A stretch of 64,000 nucleotides of DNA, from NCBI RefSeq assembly GCF_013283665.1, contig NZ_JABEKU010000001.1:3169137-3233136 (forward strand), read 5' to 3'. A model generated the notes under the pieces. The model searched no databases. It was not told the DNA's origin and worked only from the letters and a program-made list of their open reading frames with translations. Below, piece by piece: positions 8,584 to 15,685 of the stretch (the stretch's first letter is position 1; the number at the start of each line of letters is the position of its first letter). Made by a program: the position numbers and the translations under genes. The DNA comes from Ensifer sesbaniae (GTDB lineage: Bacteria > Pseudomonadota > Alphaproteobacteria > Rhizobiales > Rhizobiaceae).

Positions 8584-10038
8584 ATGAGCACTGTCATCAA
8601 GGGTGGAACCATCGTCACGGCCGACCTGACCTACAAGGCCGACGTCAAGGTCGAGGGCGGCAGGGTCGTCGAGATCGGGCCGAACCTCTCGGGTGACGAA
8701 ACGCTGGATGCGAGCGGCTGCTATGTCATGCCCGGCGGCATCGACCCGCACACGCACCTCGAAATGCCCTTCATGGGCACCTACTCCTCCGACGATTTCG
8801 AAAGCGGCACGCGCGCGGCCCTCGCCGGCGGCACGACCATGGTGGTTGATTTCGCGCTCCCCTCGCCCAACCAGTCGCTGCTCGAAGCGCTTACCATGTG
8901 GGACAACAAGTCCACCCGCGCCAATTGCGACTATTCCTTCCACATGGCGATCACCTGGTGGAGCGAGCAGGTCTTCAACGAGATGGAGACCATCGTCAAG
9001 GACAAGGGCATTAACACCTTCAAGCACTTCATGGCCTACAAGGGCGCGCTGATGGTCGATGACGACGAGATGTTCTCGTCCTTCCAGCGCTGCGCAGCAC
9101 TCGGCGCGCTGCCGCTCGTGCATGCCGAAAACGGCGACGTCGTTGCCCAGCTCCAGGCGAAGCTGCTGGCCGAAGGCAACAATGGGCCGGAAGCGCATGC
9201 CTATTCGCGGCCGGCCGAAGTCGAGGGCGAAGCGACCAACCGCGCGATCATGATCGCCGACATGGCGGGCTGCCCCGTCTACATCGTGCATACCTCCTGC
9301 GAGCAGGCGCATGAAGCGATCCGCCGTGCCCGCGCCAAGGGCATGCGCGTCTTCGGCGAGCCGCTGATCCAGCACCTGACGCTCGACGAAAGCGAATACT
9401 TCAACAAGGACTGGGACCATGCGGCCCGCCGCGTGATGTCGCCGCCCTTCCGCAACAAGCTGCACCAGGACAGTCTCTGGGCCGGCCTTGCCTCGGGCTC
9501 GCTGCAGGTGGTGGCGACCGACCATTGCGCCTTCACATCCGAGCAGAAGCGCTTCGGCGTCGGCGACTTTACCAAGATCCCGAACGGCACCGGCGGCCTC
9601 GAAGACCGCATGCCGATGCTCTGGACCCATGGCGTCAATACCGGCCGCATCACCATGAACGAGTTCGTGGCGGTCACCTCGACCAACATCGCCAAGATCC
9701 TCAACATCTACCCGAAGAAGGGCGCGATCCTCGTCGGCGCCGATGCCGACCTCGTTGTCTGGGATCCGAACCGCTCGAAGACGATCTCCGCCAAGAGCCA
9801 GCAATCGGCGATCGATTACAACGTCTTCGAGGGCAAGGAGGTGAAGGGCCTGCCACGCTACACGCTGACCCGCGGCGTCGTCGCGATCGAGGAAGGCACG
9901 ATCAAGACCCGCGAAGGCCACGGCGAATTCGTCCGCCGCGATCCCTTCCCGGCGGTCAGCTCCGCCCTTTCCACCTGGAAGGAAGTCACCGCGCCCCGCG
10001 CCGTCCAGCGCACCGGCATTCCGGCCACCGGCGTCTGA
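8584..10038 (+). CDS. hydA: Dihydropyrimidinase (D-hydantoinase)
   Basis: A 484-residue cyclic amidohydrolase that opens dihydrouracil or dihydrothymine to N-carbamoyl-beta-amino acids. The first metal motif is GIDPHTHLEMPF (H56, H58), and the carboxylated bridging lysine is K153 in FKHFMAYKG. Further metal ligands lie in VHAENGD, YIVHTSCEQAHE and ATDHCAF. The length is normal for the family. The ATG at 8584 is 81 bases after the upstream amidohydrolase. Together with preA at the window start and the amidohydrolase it completes the reductive pyrimidine pathway. Activity on hydantoins is also known for this family, so the symbol hydA is conventional and does not define the substrate. Confidence 0.95.
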   Translation: MSTVIKGGTIVTADLTYKADVKVEGGRVVEIGPNLSGDETLDASGCYVMPGGIDPHTHLEMPFMGTYSSDDFESGTRAALAGGTTMVVDFALPSPNQSLLEALTMWDNKSTRANCDYSFHMAITWWSEQVFNEMETIVKDKGINTFKHFMAYKGALMVDDDEMFSSFQRCAALGALPLVHAENGDVVAQLQAKLLAEGNNGPEAHAYSRPAEVEGEATNRAIMIADMAGCPVYIVHTSCEQAHEAIRRARAKGMRVFGEPLIQHLTLDESEYFNKDWDHAARRVMSPPFRNKLHQDSLWAGLASGSLQVVATDHCAFTSEQKRFGVGDFTKIPNGTGGLEDRMPMLWTHGVNTGRITMNEFVAVTSTNIAKILNIYPKKGAILVGADADLVVWDPNRSKTISAKSQQSAIDYNVFEGKEVKGLPRYTLTRGVVAIEEGTIKTREGHGEFVRRDPFPAVSSALSTWKEVTAPRAVQRTGIPATGV

Positions 10039-10080
10039 GGCCTCATGTTTCGCGGCCTGCACTTCTTCGCGCCGCTCTGT

Positions 10081-10111
10081 CCCACCGGACATGTCCCGCC
10101 AGGCCGGTGGG
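10081..10111. terminator. Hairpin between convergent dihydropyrimidinase and cupin genes
   Basis: CCCACCGG at 10081-10088 pairs perfectly with CCGGTGGG at 10104-10111. It lies in the 93-base gap between convergent genes and may terminate transcription from either side. There is no T run, so the call is weak. Confidence 0.35.
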
Positions 10112-10131
10112 GCGCTTCGGCGCGGGTTGCG

Positions 10132-10545
10132 TCAGGCGGGCACGAGCGCGTCCAGCTCGGGCAGCAGCACGAGGCTTTCCCGCTGGTTCGGGTCCGTGCG
10201 CGCAATGACCGCCGTGCAGGCTTCGCTCGATCGGTTCTCCGGCAGATGCGGCATGCCGGCGGGGATGTAGACCATGTCGCCGGCGCGCGCGACGACGGAT
10301 TCCTCCAGCCGCTCGCCGAACCAGGTCCAGGCCTCGCCCGAAAGCACGTAGATCGCCGTCTCGTGGCTCTCATGCAGGTGCGCCTTGGCCCGCGCGCCGG
10401 GCGGGATCGTGACGATATGCATGCAGAGCCCGATCGCACCGACGGTCTCGGCCGCGATGCCCTCAAAATAGTTGAGCCCCTGCTGGCCGGCCGTGATGCC
10501 TTCAGGACGAACCACGCGACAGCCCGGATTGGATGATCGAGACAT
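10132..10545 (-). CDS. Cupin domain-containing protein
   Basis: This 137-residue protein is a single small beta-barrel cupin. Motif 1 is PPGARAKAHLHESHETAIYVLSGE, with the H-x-H and E metal ligands, and motif 2 is AGDMVYIPAGMPHLPEN with the last histidine. It probably binds a divalent metal and a small metabolite; no substrate can be named. The start at MSRSSNPG has GGAGA upstream. It converges with dihydropyrimidinase and diverges from the transporter operon that starts at 10667, so the 121-base gap 10546-10666 probably carries promoters for both. A role in pyrimidine or ureide metabolism is only inferred from position. Confidence 0.85.
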   Translation of the reverse strand: MSRSSNPGCRVVRPEGITAGQQGLNYFEGIAAETVGAIGLCMHIVTIPPGARAKAHLHESHETAIYVLSGEAWTWFGERLEESVVARAGDMVYIPAGMPHLPENRSSEACTAVIARTDPNQRESLVLLPELDALVPA

Positions 10546-10666
10546 GAACGTTCTCCAGAATTCCCTGAAAAACCAGCAACAAACGGCTTCGCACCCAAAT
10601 CCGCGATTGCATGTTGCCGGTCCGGATAGCAGTCTGACACAGACCAGCCAGAATGAGTATTTGCCG

Positions 10667-11458
10667 ATGACGTCCAACACCGCATCCGTGGTTTCGGCCC
10701 GGGACCTCTGCCTGACTTTCGAAACCGCCGACGGGCCGGTCAATGCGCTGACCGGCGTCAACCTGGACGTTGCCAAGGGCGATTTCGTTTCCTTCATCGG
10801 CCCGTCCGGCTGCGGCAAGACGACGTTCCTCAGGGTCATCGCCGATCTCGAAAAGGCGACCTCCGGCAGGATCAGCGTCAACGGCATGACACCGGAAGAA
10901 GCACGCAAGCAACGCGCCTATGGCTACGTGTTCCAGGCGGCAGCGCTCTATCCCTGGCGCACGATCGAGAACAACATCGCCCTGCCGCTGGAGATCATGG
11001 GCTATTCCAAGGAAGAGAAGAAAGCGCGCATCGAGCGCACGCTCGAACTCGTCAATCTCTCGGGCTTCGGCAAGAAATATCCCTGGCAGCTCTCCGGCGG
11101 CATGCAGCAGCGCGCATCGATCGCCCGAGCGCTCGCCTTCGACGCCGATCTCCTGTTGATGGACGAGCCCTTCGGCGCGCTGGACGAGATCGTGCGCGAC
11201 CACCTGAACGAACAGTTGCTGAAGCTCTGGGCCCGCACCAACAAGACGATCTGTTTCGTCACCCATTCGATCCCGGAAGCGGTCTATCTCTCCACCAAGA
11301 TCGTGGTGATGAGCCCGCGCCCCGGTCGGGTGACCGACGTGATCGAGTCGCCGCTGCCGCGCGAACGGCCGCTCGGCATCCGCGAAACGCCGGAGTTTCT
11401 GGAAATCGCCCACCGCGTTCGCGAGGGCCTGCGCGCAGGACACAGCTATGACGAATAG
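10667..11458 (+). CDS. ABC transporter ATP-binding protein (nitrate/sulfonate/pyrimidine type)
   Basis: This 263-residue ATPase powers an importer. It has Walker A GPSGCGKTT, the Q-loop in VFQAAALYPWRT, signature LSGGMQQR, Walker B LLLMDEPFGALDE and the H-loop in FVTHSIPEA. These features are typical of the TauB/SsuB/NrtD branch. The ATG at 10667 begins the conserved part; an upstream extension starting near 10544 is open but looks non-coding. It overlaps the following acetyltransferase gene by 11 bases, showing translational coupling. With the two permeases at 12241-13997 and the binding protein at 14097 it forms a complete importer. The neighbouring pyrimidine genes suggest a pyrimidine or ureide substrate, but this is inference. 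Confidence 0.92.
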   Translation: MTSNTASVVSARDLCLTFETADGPVNALTGVNLDVAKGDFVSFIGPSGCGKTTFLRVIADLEKATSGRISVNGMTPEEARKQRAYGYVFQAAALYPWRTIENNIALPLEIMGYSKEEKKARIERTLELVNLSGFGKKYPWQLSGGMQQRASIARALAFDADLLLMDEPFGALDEIVRDHLNEQLLKLWARTNKTICFVTHSIPEAVYLSTKIVVMSPRPGRVTDVIESPLPRERPLGIRETPEFLEIAHRVREGLRAGHSYDE

Positions 11459-11912
11459 CGTCGAGATCCGCCGGGCCGAGCGGGGCGACATGACCGCCTG
11501 CGCCGGCATCCTCAACCGCTGGATCGACGCAACGCCGTGGATGCCGCGCGTGCACGATCATGCCGACGTCGAGCGGTTCTACGCCGATACGGTCTTTGCC
11601 GAACGCACGGTGCTGCTGGCGGAAAATGACGGCACCATTGCCGGCTTCCTTTCGCTCGCCGCCGACAACCACGTCACCGCGCTCTATATCGATGCATCGC
11701 ATCGGGGCTCAGGCATTGGCACCCGACTGATCGAGGCCGCGAAGGCACTGTCTCCTGACGAGCTCAGTCTCTGGACCTTCGAACATAATCGTGAAGCCCA
11801 GCGCTTCTACGAGCGCCAGGGTTTTCAGGCGGTCAGCCGCACCGATGGCGACAACGAAGAGCAACTGCCGGATATCCTCTATCGCTGGCGAGCCCGGGAG
11901 ATGCAGGCATGA
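11448..11912 (+). CDS. GNAT family N-acetyltransferase within ABC operon
   Basis: A 154-residue GNAT-fold protein. The acetyl-CoA binding region is TALYIDASHRGSGIGTRLIEAAKAL, close to the R/Q-x-x-G-x-G/A consensus, followed by LWTFEHNREAQRFYERQGFQAV, a typical C-terminal GNAT motif. The acceptor is unknown. The gene starts inside the ABC ATPase gene (11-base overlap) and ends overlapping the next gene by four bases. It is therefore embedded in the transporter operon and probably made together with it, for example to acetylate an amine-containing substrate or product. Confidence 0.88.
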   Translation: MTNSVEIRRAERGDMTACAGILNRWIDATPWMPRVHDHADVERFYADTVFAERTVLLAENDGTIAGFLSLAADNHVTALYIDASHRGSGIGTRLIEAAKALSPDELSLWTFEHNREAQRFYERQGFQAVSRTDGDNEEQLPDILYRWRAREMQA

Positions 11913-12244
11913 ACCTCGCCTATGGCCTCTGGCTGCTGTTCGCAACGACGATCTTCCTCGGGGGCGCGACGGCCTCTCGCGCCTATGTCTCGAACGACCA
12001 TCTCGGCATGCTCGGCCTTGCGCTCGGGCTCTACATGATCGGCAACATCATCATGGTGAAGCTGATGCGCGATGGCGGCCTTGGCCTTGCGATCTCGCTC
12101 TCGGCCGTGGTGCAACTCGTGCTCGTCAACATCATCGCTTTTGCCGTCTTCGGTGAAAGGCTGAGCCTCACACAGGCGGCCGGTGTCGCTCTCGGCATCG
12201 CCGCGATGGGCCTGATGATGATCCCGGCAAGCGGAAAGGCGTGA
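11909..12244 (+). CDS. Small four-helix membrane protein, SMR/EamA-like
   Basis: This 111-residue protein has four hydrophobic stretches (LWLLFATTIFLGGATAS, LGLALGLYMIGNIIMVKLM, ISLSAVVQLVLVNIIAFAVFG and LTQAAGVALGIAAMGLMMIP). The last two resemble the helices of small multidrug resistance and half-size EamA proteins. The conserved early glutamate of true SMR drug exporters is not evident in the first helix, so a canonical EmrE-type drug pump is unlikely. It overlaps the acetyltransferase upstream and the ABC permease downstream by four bases each, so it is translationally coupled to the importer. Its function is unknown; an accessory membrane subunit or an exporter of an acetylated product are possibilities. 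Confidence 0.75.
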   Translation: MNLAYGLWLLFATTIFLGGATASRAYVSNDHLGMLGLALGLYMIGNIIMVKLMRDGGLGLAISLSAVVQLVLVNIIAFAVFGERLSLTQAAGVALGIAAMGLMMIPASGKA

Positions 12245-13131
12245 CGATGCAGGAACCAAGCTTCCTCAGGGACAAACTGCTGCCGGTTGGCACCGTCATC
12301 GTGCTGCTGATCGCACTCTGGTACGTCGCCGCCGTGTTCCTGAACGCGCCCTTCGAGCGTGACACGGCTGCACGCGCCGGCACCGAGATCACCTTCTCCG
12401 AGATCGTGCGCAACACCATGGCGCAGGAACGCCCGGTGCTGCCGGCGCCGCACCAGGTGATCGCCGAGATCTGGAATACGACTGTCAACAAGGCGATCAC
12501 CTCGAAACGCAGCCTCATCTACCACGCCTGGATCACGCTTTCGGCGACCCTGCTCGGCTTCGGCATCGGCGCGGCTCTCGGCATCCTGCTCGCCGTCGGG
12601 ATCGTGCACAACCGCGCGATGGACCGTTCGCTGATGCCCTGGGTGATCGCCAGCCAGACGATCCCGATCCTCGCCATCGCGCCGATGATCATCGTCGTGC
12701 TCAATGCCGTCGGCATTTCCGGCCTGCTGCCGAAGGCGCTGATCTCCACCTACCTCTCCTTCTTCCCTGTGGTCGTCGGCATGGTGAAGGGGCTAAGGAG
12801 CCCGGAGACGATCCAGCTCGACCTGATGCACACCTACAACGCCTCCTCGGCGCAGACCTTCTGGAAGCTCCGCTGGCCGTCGTCGATGCCCTATCTCTTC
12901 ACCTCGCTGAAGGTTGCCGTCGCCATCTCGCTGGTCGGCGCCATCGTTGGCGAACTGCCGACCGGCGCCGTCGCCGGCCTCGGCGCCCGCCTGCTCGCCG
13001 GCTCCTATTACGGACAGACGGTGCAGATCTGGGCGGCGCTGTTCATGGCGGCAGCACTCGCCGCAGTCCTCGTCATGATCGTCGGCTTCGCCCACACGGC
13101 CGTCCTTAAGCGCATGGGAGCCAAGCCATGA
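12241..13131 (+). CDS. ABC transporter permease (first of a pair)
   Basis: A 296-residue inner-membrane permease of the BPD-transp family. About six hydrophobic segments include LPVGTVIVLLIALWYVAAVFL near the N-terminus and several around residues 100-285. The EAA-type cytoplasmic loop is seen at LMHTYNASSAQTFWKLRWPSSMPYLFTSLKVA. The GTG at 12241 overlaps the upstream stop (GTGA); an ATG at 12247 is the alternative start. It overlaps the second permease by four bases (ATGA). It pairs with that permease and with the ATPase at 10667. Confidence 0.9.
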   Translation: MTMQEPSFLRDKLLPVGTVIVLLIALWYVAAVFLNAPFERDTAARAGTEITFSEIVRNTMAQERPVLPAPHQVIAEIWNTTVNKAITSKRSLIYHAWITLSATLLGFGIGAALGILLAVGIVHNRAMDRSLMPWVIASQTIPILAIAPMIIVVLNAVGISGLLPKALISTYLSFFPVVVGMVKGLRSPETIQLDLMHTYNASSAQTFWKLRWPSSMPYLFTSLKVAVAISLVGAIVGELPTGAVAGLGARLLAGSYYGQTVQIWAALFMAAALAAVLVMIVGFAHTAVLKRMGAKP

Positions 13132-13997
13132 ACCTTCCCATCCTTGCGGCCGCGATCATCTTCTGGCTCACCGCCTGGGCTTTCAACGAATGGCTGGTGC
13201 GCCAAACCTTCCAGAGCGAAGCCGCCAAGAGTGCTGCGCGCTTTGCCGTGCCGCTGATCTTCGGCGTCACCATCCTTGTCCTCTGGGAAGGCATCGTGCG
13301 CGGCTTCTCCGTGCCATCGGTGCTGCTGCCGGCGCCCTCGATGATCTGGCACAAGCTGATCAACTCGCTGCCGACGCTCGGTGCCGATTTCCGCCAGACC
13401 TTCCTGAAGGCCGTGCTGTCAGGCTACGCGCTCGGCTGCGGCCTCGGCTTCGCCGTCGCGATCCTCATCGACCGCTCGCCCTTCCTGCAGAAGGGCCTGC
13501 TGCCGCTCGGCAACTTCGTCTCCGCCCTCCCCGTCATCGGCGTGGCGCCGATCATGGTCATGTGGTTCGGCTTCGACTGGCAATCGAAGGTCGCGGTCGT
13601 CGTCATCATGACCTTCTTCCCGATGCTGGTGAACACCGTTGCCGGCCTTGCCGCCGCCAGCCACATGGAGCGCGACCTGATGCGCACCTATGCGGCGTCC
13701 TGGTGGCAGACGCTCGTCAAGCTGCGCCTGCCGGCCGCCTGGCCGTTCATCTTCAACGCGCTGAAGATCAATTCGACGCTGGCGCTGATCGGCGCCATCG
13801 TCGCCGAGTTCTTCGGGACCCCCATCGTCGGCATGGGGTTCCGGATTTCCACGGAAGTGGGACGCATGAATGTCGACATGGTCTGGGCCGAGATCGCCGT
13901 TGCGGCCGTCGCCGGCTCCGCCTTCTACGGGGTGGTCGCGCTCATCGAGCGTGCCGTCACCTTCTGGCATCCTTCCATCCGCGGAGGGCGCGCCTGA
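13128..13997 (+). CDS. ABC transporter permease (second of a pair)
   Basis: A 289-residue permease of the same family as its upstream neighbour, with the loop MRTYAASWWQTLVKLRLPAAWPFIFNALKIN that contacts the ATPase. The N-terminal segment LPILAAAIIFWLTAWAFNEWLV is followed by five or more further transmembrane segments. Two distinct permeases, one ATPase and one NMT1-type binding protein is the arrangement seen in riboflavin/pyrimidine-precursor type importers, which supports a nitrogenous heterocycle as substrate (inference). A RIME-like palindrome follows before the binding-protein gene. Confidence 0.9.
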   Translation: MNLPILAAAIIFWLTAWAFNEWLVRQTFQSEAAKSAARFAVPLIFGVTILVLWEGIVRGFSVPSVLLPAPSMIWHKLINSLPTLGADFRQTFLKAVLSGYALGCGLGFAVAILIDRSPFLQKGLLPLGNFVSALPVIGVAPIMVMWFGFDWQSKVAVVVIMTFFPMLVNTVAGLAAASHMERDLMRTYAASWWQTLVKLRLPAAWPFIFNALKINSTLALIGAIVAEFFGTPIVGMGFRISTEVGRMNVDMVWAEIAVAAVAGSAFYGVVALIERAVTFWHPSIRGGRA

Positions 13998-14009
13998 CGC
14001 ATACTGCCT

Positions 14010-14061
14010 GAGCAGTTCCAGGAAAAGTGTGAAACGGTTTTCCGTCCGGAATTGCGCAGTT
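14010..14061. repeat. RIME-like palindromic intergenic repeat, copy 1 (family A)
   Basis: GCAGTTCC at 14012-14019 pairs imperfectly with GGAATTGC at 14048-14055, enclosing AAAAGTGTGAAACGGTTTTCC. The same element recurs at 21843, 28791 and, inverted, at 60968. It lies between the second permease and the binding-protein gene and could form a hairpin in the operon mRNA. Confidence 0.75.
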
Positions 14062-14096
14062 GAAAGAAAATGAAGCAAAAACAAGAGGGAACTGAC

Positions 14097-15089
14097 ATGA
14101 ACAAAAGACTTGCATCGCTTCTCGCCGCAGGCGTCTTTTCGCTTGCAGCGTTCCAGGCCGAAGCCGCTGACAAGGTGACGCTGCAGCTGAAGTGGGTGAC
14201 CCAGGCGCAGTTCGCCGGCTACTACGTCGCCAAGGACAAGGGCTTCTACGAAGAGGAGGGCCTTGACGTCGAGATCAAGCCCGGCGGTCCTGATATCGCA
14301 CCCGCACAGGTGATCGCCGGCGGCGGCGCCGATGTGATCGTCGACTGGATGCCCTCAGCCCTTGCCACCCGCGAAAAGGGCGTGCCGCTCGTCAACATCG
14401 CCCAGCCCTTCAAGAAATCGGGCATGATGCTCACCTGCCTCAAGGAAACCGGCGTCACCAGCCCTGACAAGTTCAAGGGCCAGACACTCGGCGTCTGGTT
14501 CTTCGGCAACGAATACCCGTTCCTCTCCTGGATGTCGCAGCTGAAGATCCCGACCGATGGCGGCCCGAACGGCGTCACCGTCCTGAAGCAGGGCTTCAAC
14601 GTCGATCCGTTGATCCAGAAGCAGGCCGCCTGCATCTCGACCATGACCTATAACGAATATTGGCAGGTCATCGATGCCGGCATCAAGCCGGAGGACCTGG
14701 TCACCTTCAAATATGAAGACCAGGGCGTGGCAACGCTCGAAGACGGCCTCTATGTGCTCGAAGACAAGCTCAAGGACGCCGCCTTCAAGGAGAAGATGGT
14801 CAAGTTCGTGCGCGCCTCGATGAAGGGCTGGAAGTACGCCGAGGAGAACCCGGACGAAGCTGCGGATATCGTTCTCGAAAACGACTCCACCGGCGCGCAG
14901 ACGGAAAAGCACCAGAAGCGCATGATGGGCGAAGTGGCGAAACTGACATCGGGCTCCAGCGGCGCGCTCGACGAGGCCGACTACAAGCGCACGGTGCAGT
15001 CGCTGCTTGCCGGCGGTTCCGATCCCGTGATCTCCAAGGAGCCGGAAGGCGCCTGGACGCATGAGATCACCGATGCCGCACTGAAATAG
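14097..15089 (+). CDS. ABC transporter substrate-binding protein (NMT1/THI5-like)
   Basis: This 330-residue periplasmic binding protein has a clear signal peptide (MNKRLASLLAAGVFSLAAFQAEA, cleaved before ADKVTL). The mature start VTLQLKWVTQAQFAGYYVAKDKGFYEEEGLDVEI is characteristic of the NMT1/THI5 family that binds pyrimidine precursors, sulfonates, nitrate and related small molecules. The start is the ATG at 14097 with AGAGGGA upstream; an ATG 27 bases earlier lies before the ribosome-binding site. It is the last gene of the transporter operon and is followed by a strong hairpin terminator. Because of the pyrimidine-catabolism neighbours, uracil, thymine or a hydrolysis product is the likely ligand. 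Confidence 0.92.
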   Translation: MNKRLASLLAAGVFSLAAFQAEAADKVTLQLKWVTQAQFAGYYVAKDKGFYEEEGLDVEIKPGGPDIAPAQVIAGGGADVIVDWMPSALATREKGVPLVNIAQPFKKSGMMLTCLKETGVTSPDKFKGQTLGVWFFGNEYPFLSWMSQLKIPTDGGPNGVTVLKQGFNVDPLIQKQAACISTMTYNEYWQVIDAGIKPEDLVTFKYEDQGVATLEDGLYVLEDKLKDAAFKEKMVKFVRASMKGWKYAEENPDEAADIVLENDSTGAQTEKHQKRMMGEVAKLTSGSSGALDEADYKRTVQSLLAGGSDPVISKEPEGAWTHEITDAALK

Positions 15090-15107
15090 GCGATCGCCAA
15101 AAGGTCA

Positions 15108-15139
15108 GAAGAGGGTCGCACGATCGTGCGGCCCTCTTC
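15108..15139 (+). terminator. Terminator of the pyrimidine-type ABC operon
   Basis: The 32 bases at 15108-15139 are self-complementary apart from one G-T pair, giving a 15- to 16-base-pair stem with almost no loop, followed by CGTTTC. It starts 19 bases after the binding-protein stop codon. Confidence 0.75.
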
Positions 15140-15184
15140 CGTTTCTGCAGCGCCGCGCGTCTTCCCAGACGCACGAAGGTCGCT

Positions 15185-15234
15185 GCTGCATGTTCTTATC
15201 CTCAGATCGGTCAGGATTTAAGGAAACATGCAGC
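15185..15234. repeat. Hairpin repeat with GCTGCATGTT arms
   Basis: GCTGCATGTT at 15185-15194 is the exact complement of AACATGCAGC at 15225-15234, with a smaller inverted pair (TCCT and AGGA) inside. The GCATG arms and the TTAAGGA core resemble the element at 20219-20266, so the two probably belong to one repeat family flanking the efflux operon. Confidence 0.65.
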
Positions 15235-15324
15235 GGGCGGCCGTTCGCATCCGCCATGTTGCCGCCAGATACCGGGCGTGGGGGTGGTAACCCGGCTGAC
15301 AACGGCGCTACCCTTGCTTGCTAT

Positions 15325-15346
15325 TGTCAAGATCGTGTCAAGATCG
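15325..15346. promoter_or_regulatory. 11-base tandem direct repeat, possible response-regulator site
   Basis: TGTCAAGATCG occurs twice head to tail (15325-15335 and 15336-15346), so the TGTCA cores are spaced by one helical turn. OmpR/PhoB-type regulators bind such direct repeats, and the PHO box has TGTCA cores at the same spacing. It lies about 340 bases upstream of the efflux operon. No experimental link exists. Confidence 0.35.
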
Positions 15347-15685
15347 CAACCATAACCGCAGAACAGCTTGAATATTGAGGCACCATCGCTTCGTGCGCTC
15401 TTGTAAGCGTCAAGAGCCGAGATTACATAGGCCCCGATGTTTGTTGGAGGCAGGCATGGCGGAGGACGTACTTTTCCCGATGCATTGCCTGCGGTAACCG
15501 GTCCCAGTTCCGCCGGCGTCTACGGTCTGATACCGTACACGCGGAGCGCGAAATGAGGAAAAGCGCAGTCTCCTGTCCCCGCGCGATCAGCCGGGGCGCG
15601 ATGTCCGCGTGATAAAATCGCCTGATTGCCCGTGGATCCTGCCTCGAGCTGTGATCCGCTCAAAGTTGTTTTCATTGCCGGGACT

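Larger units (their letters stand above)
15140..15685. other. Intergenic region upstream of the RND efflux operon
   Basis: This stretch of 546 bases holds no convincing gene; the only open frames are short and have no ribosome-binding site or domain. It contains a hairpin repeat at 15185-15234 and an 11-base tandem repeat at 15325-15346, listed separately. The promoter of the efflux operon must lie here or in the last 300 bases before 15686, but I cannot place it with confidence. Confidence 0.6.

Noticed and set aside
10472-10666. Upstream extension of the ABC ATPase frame
   Set aside because: It runs opposite the cupin gene start and contains no conserved sequence; the family-like N-terminus begins at about 10667.
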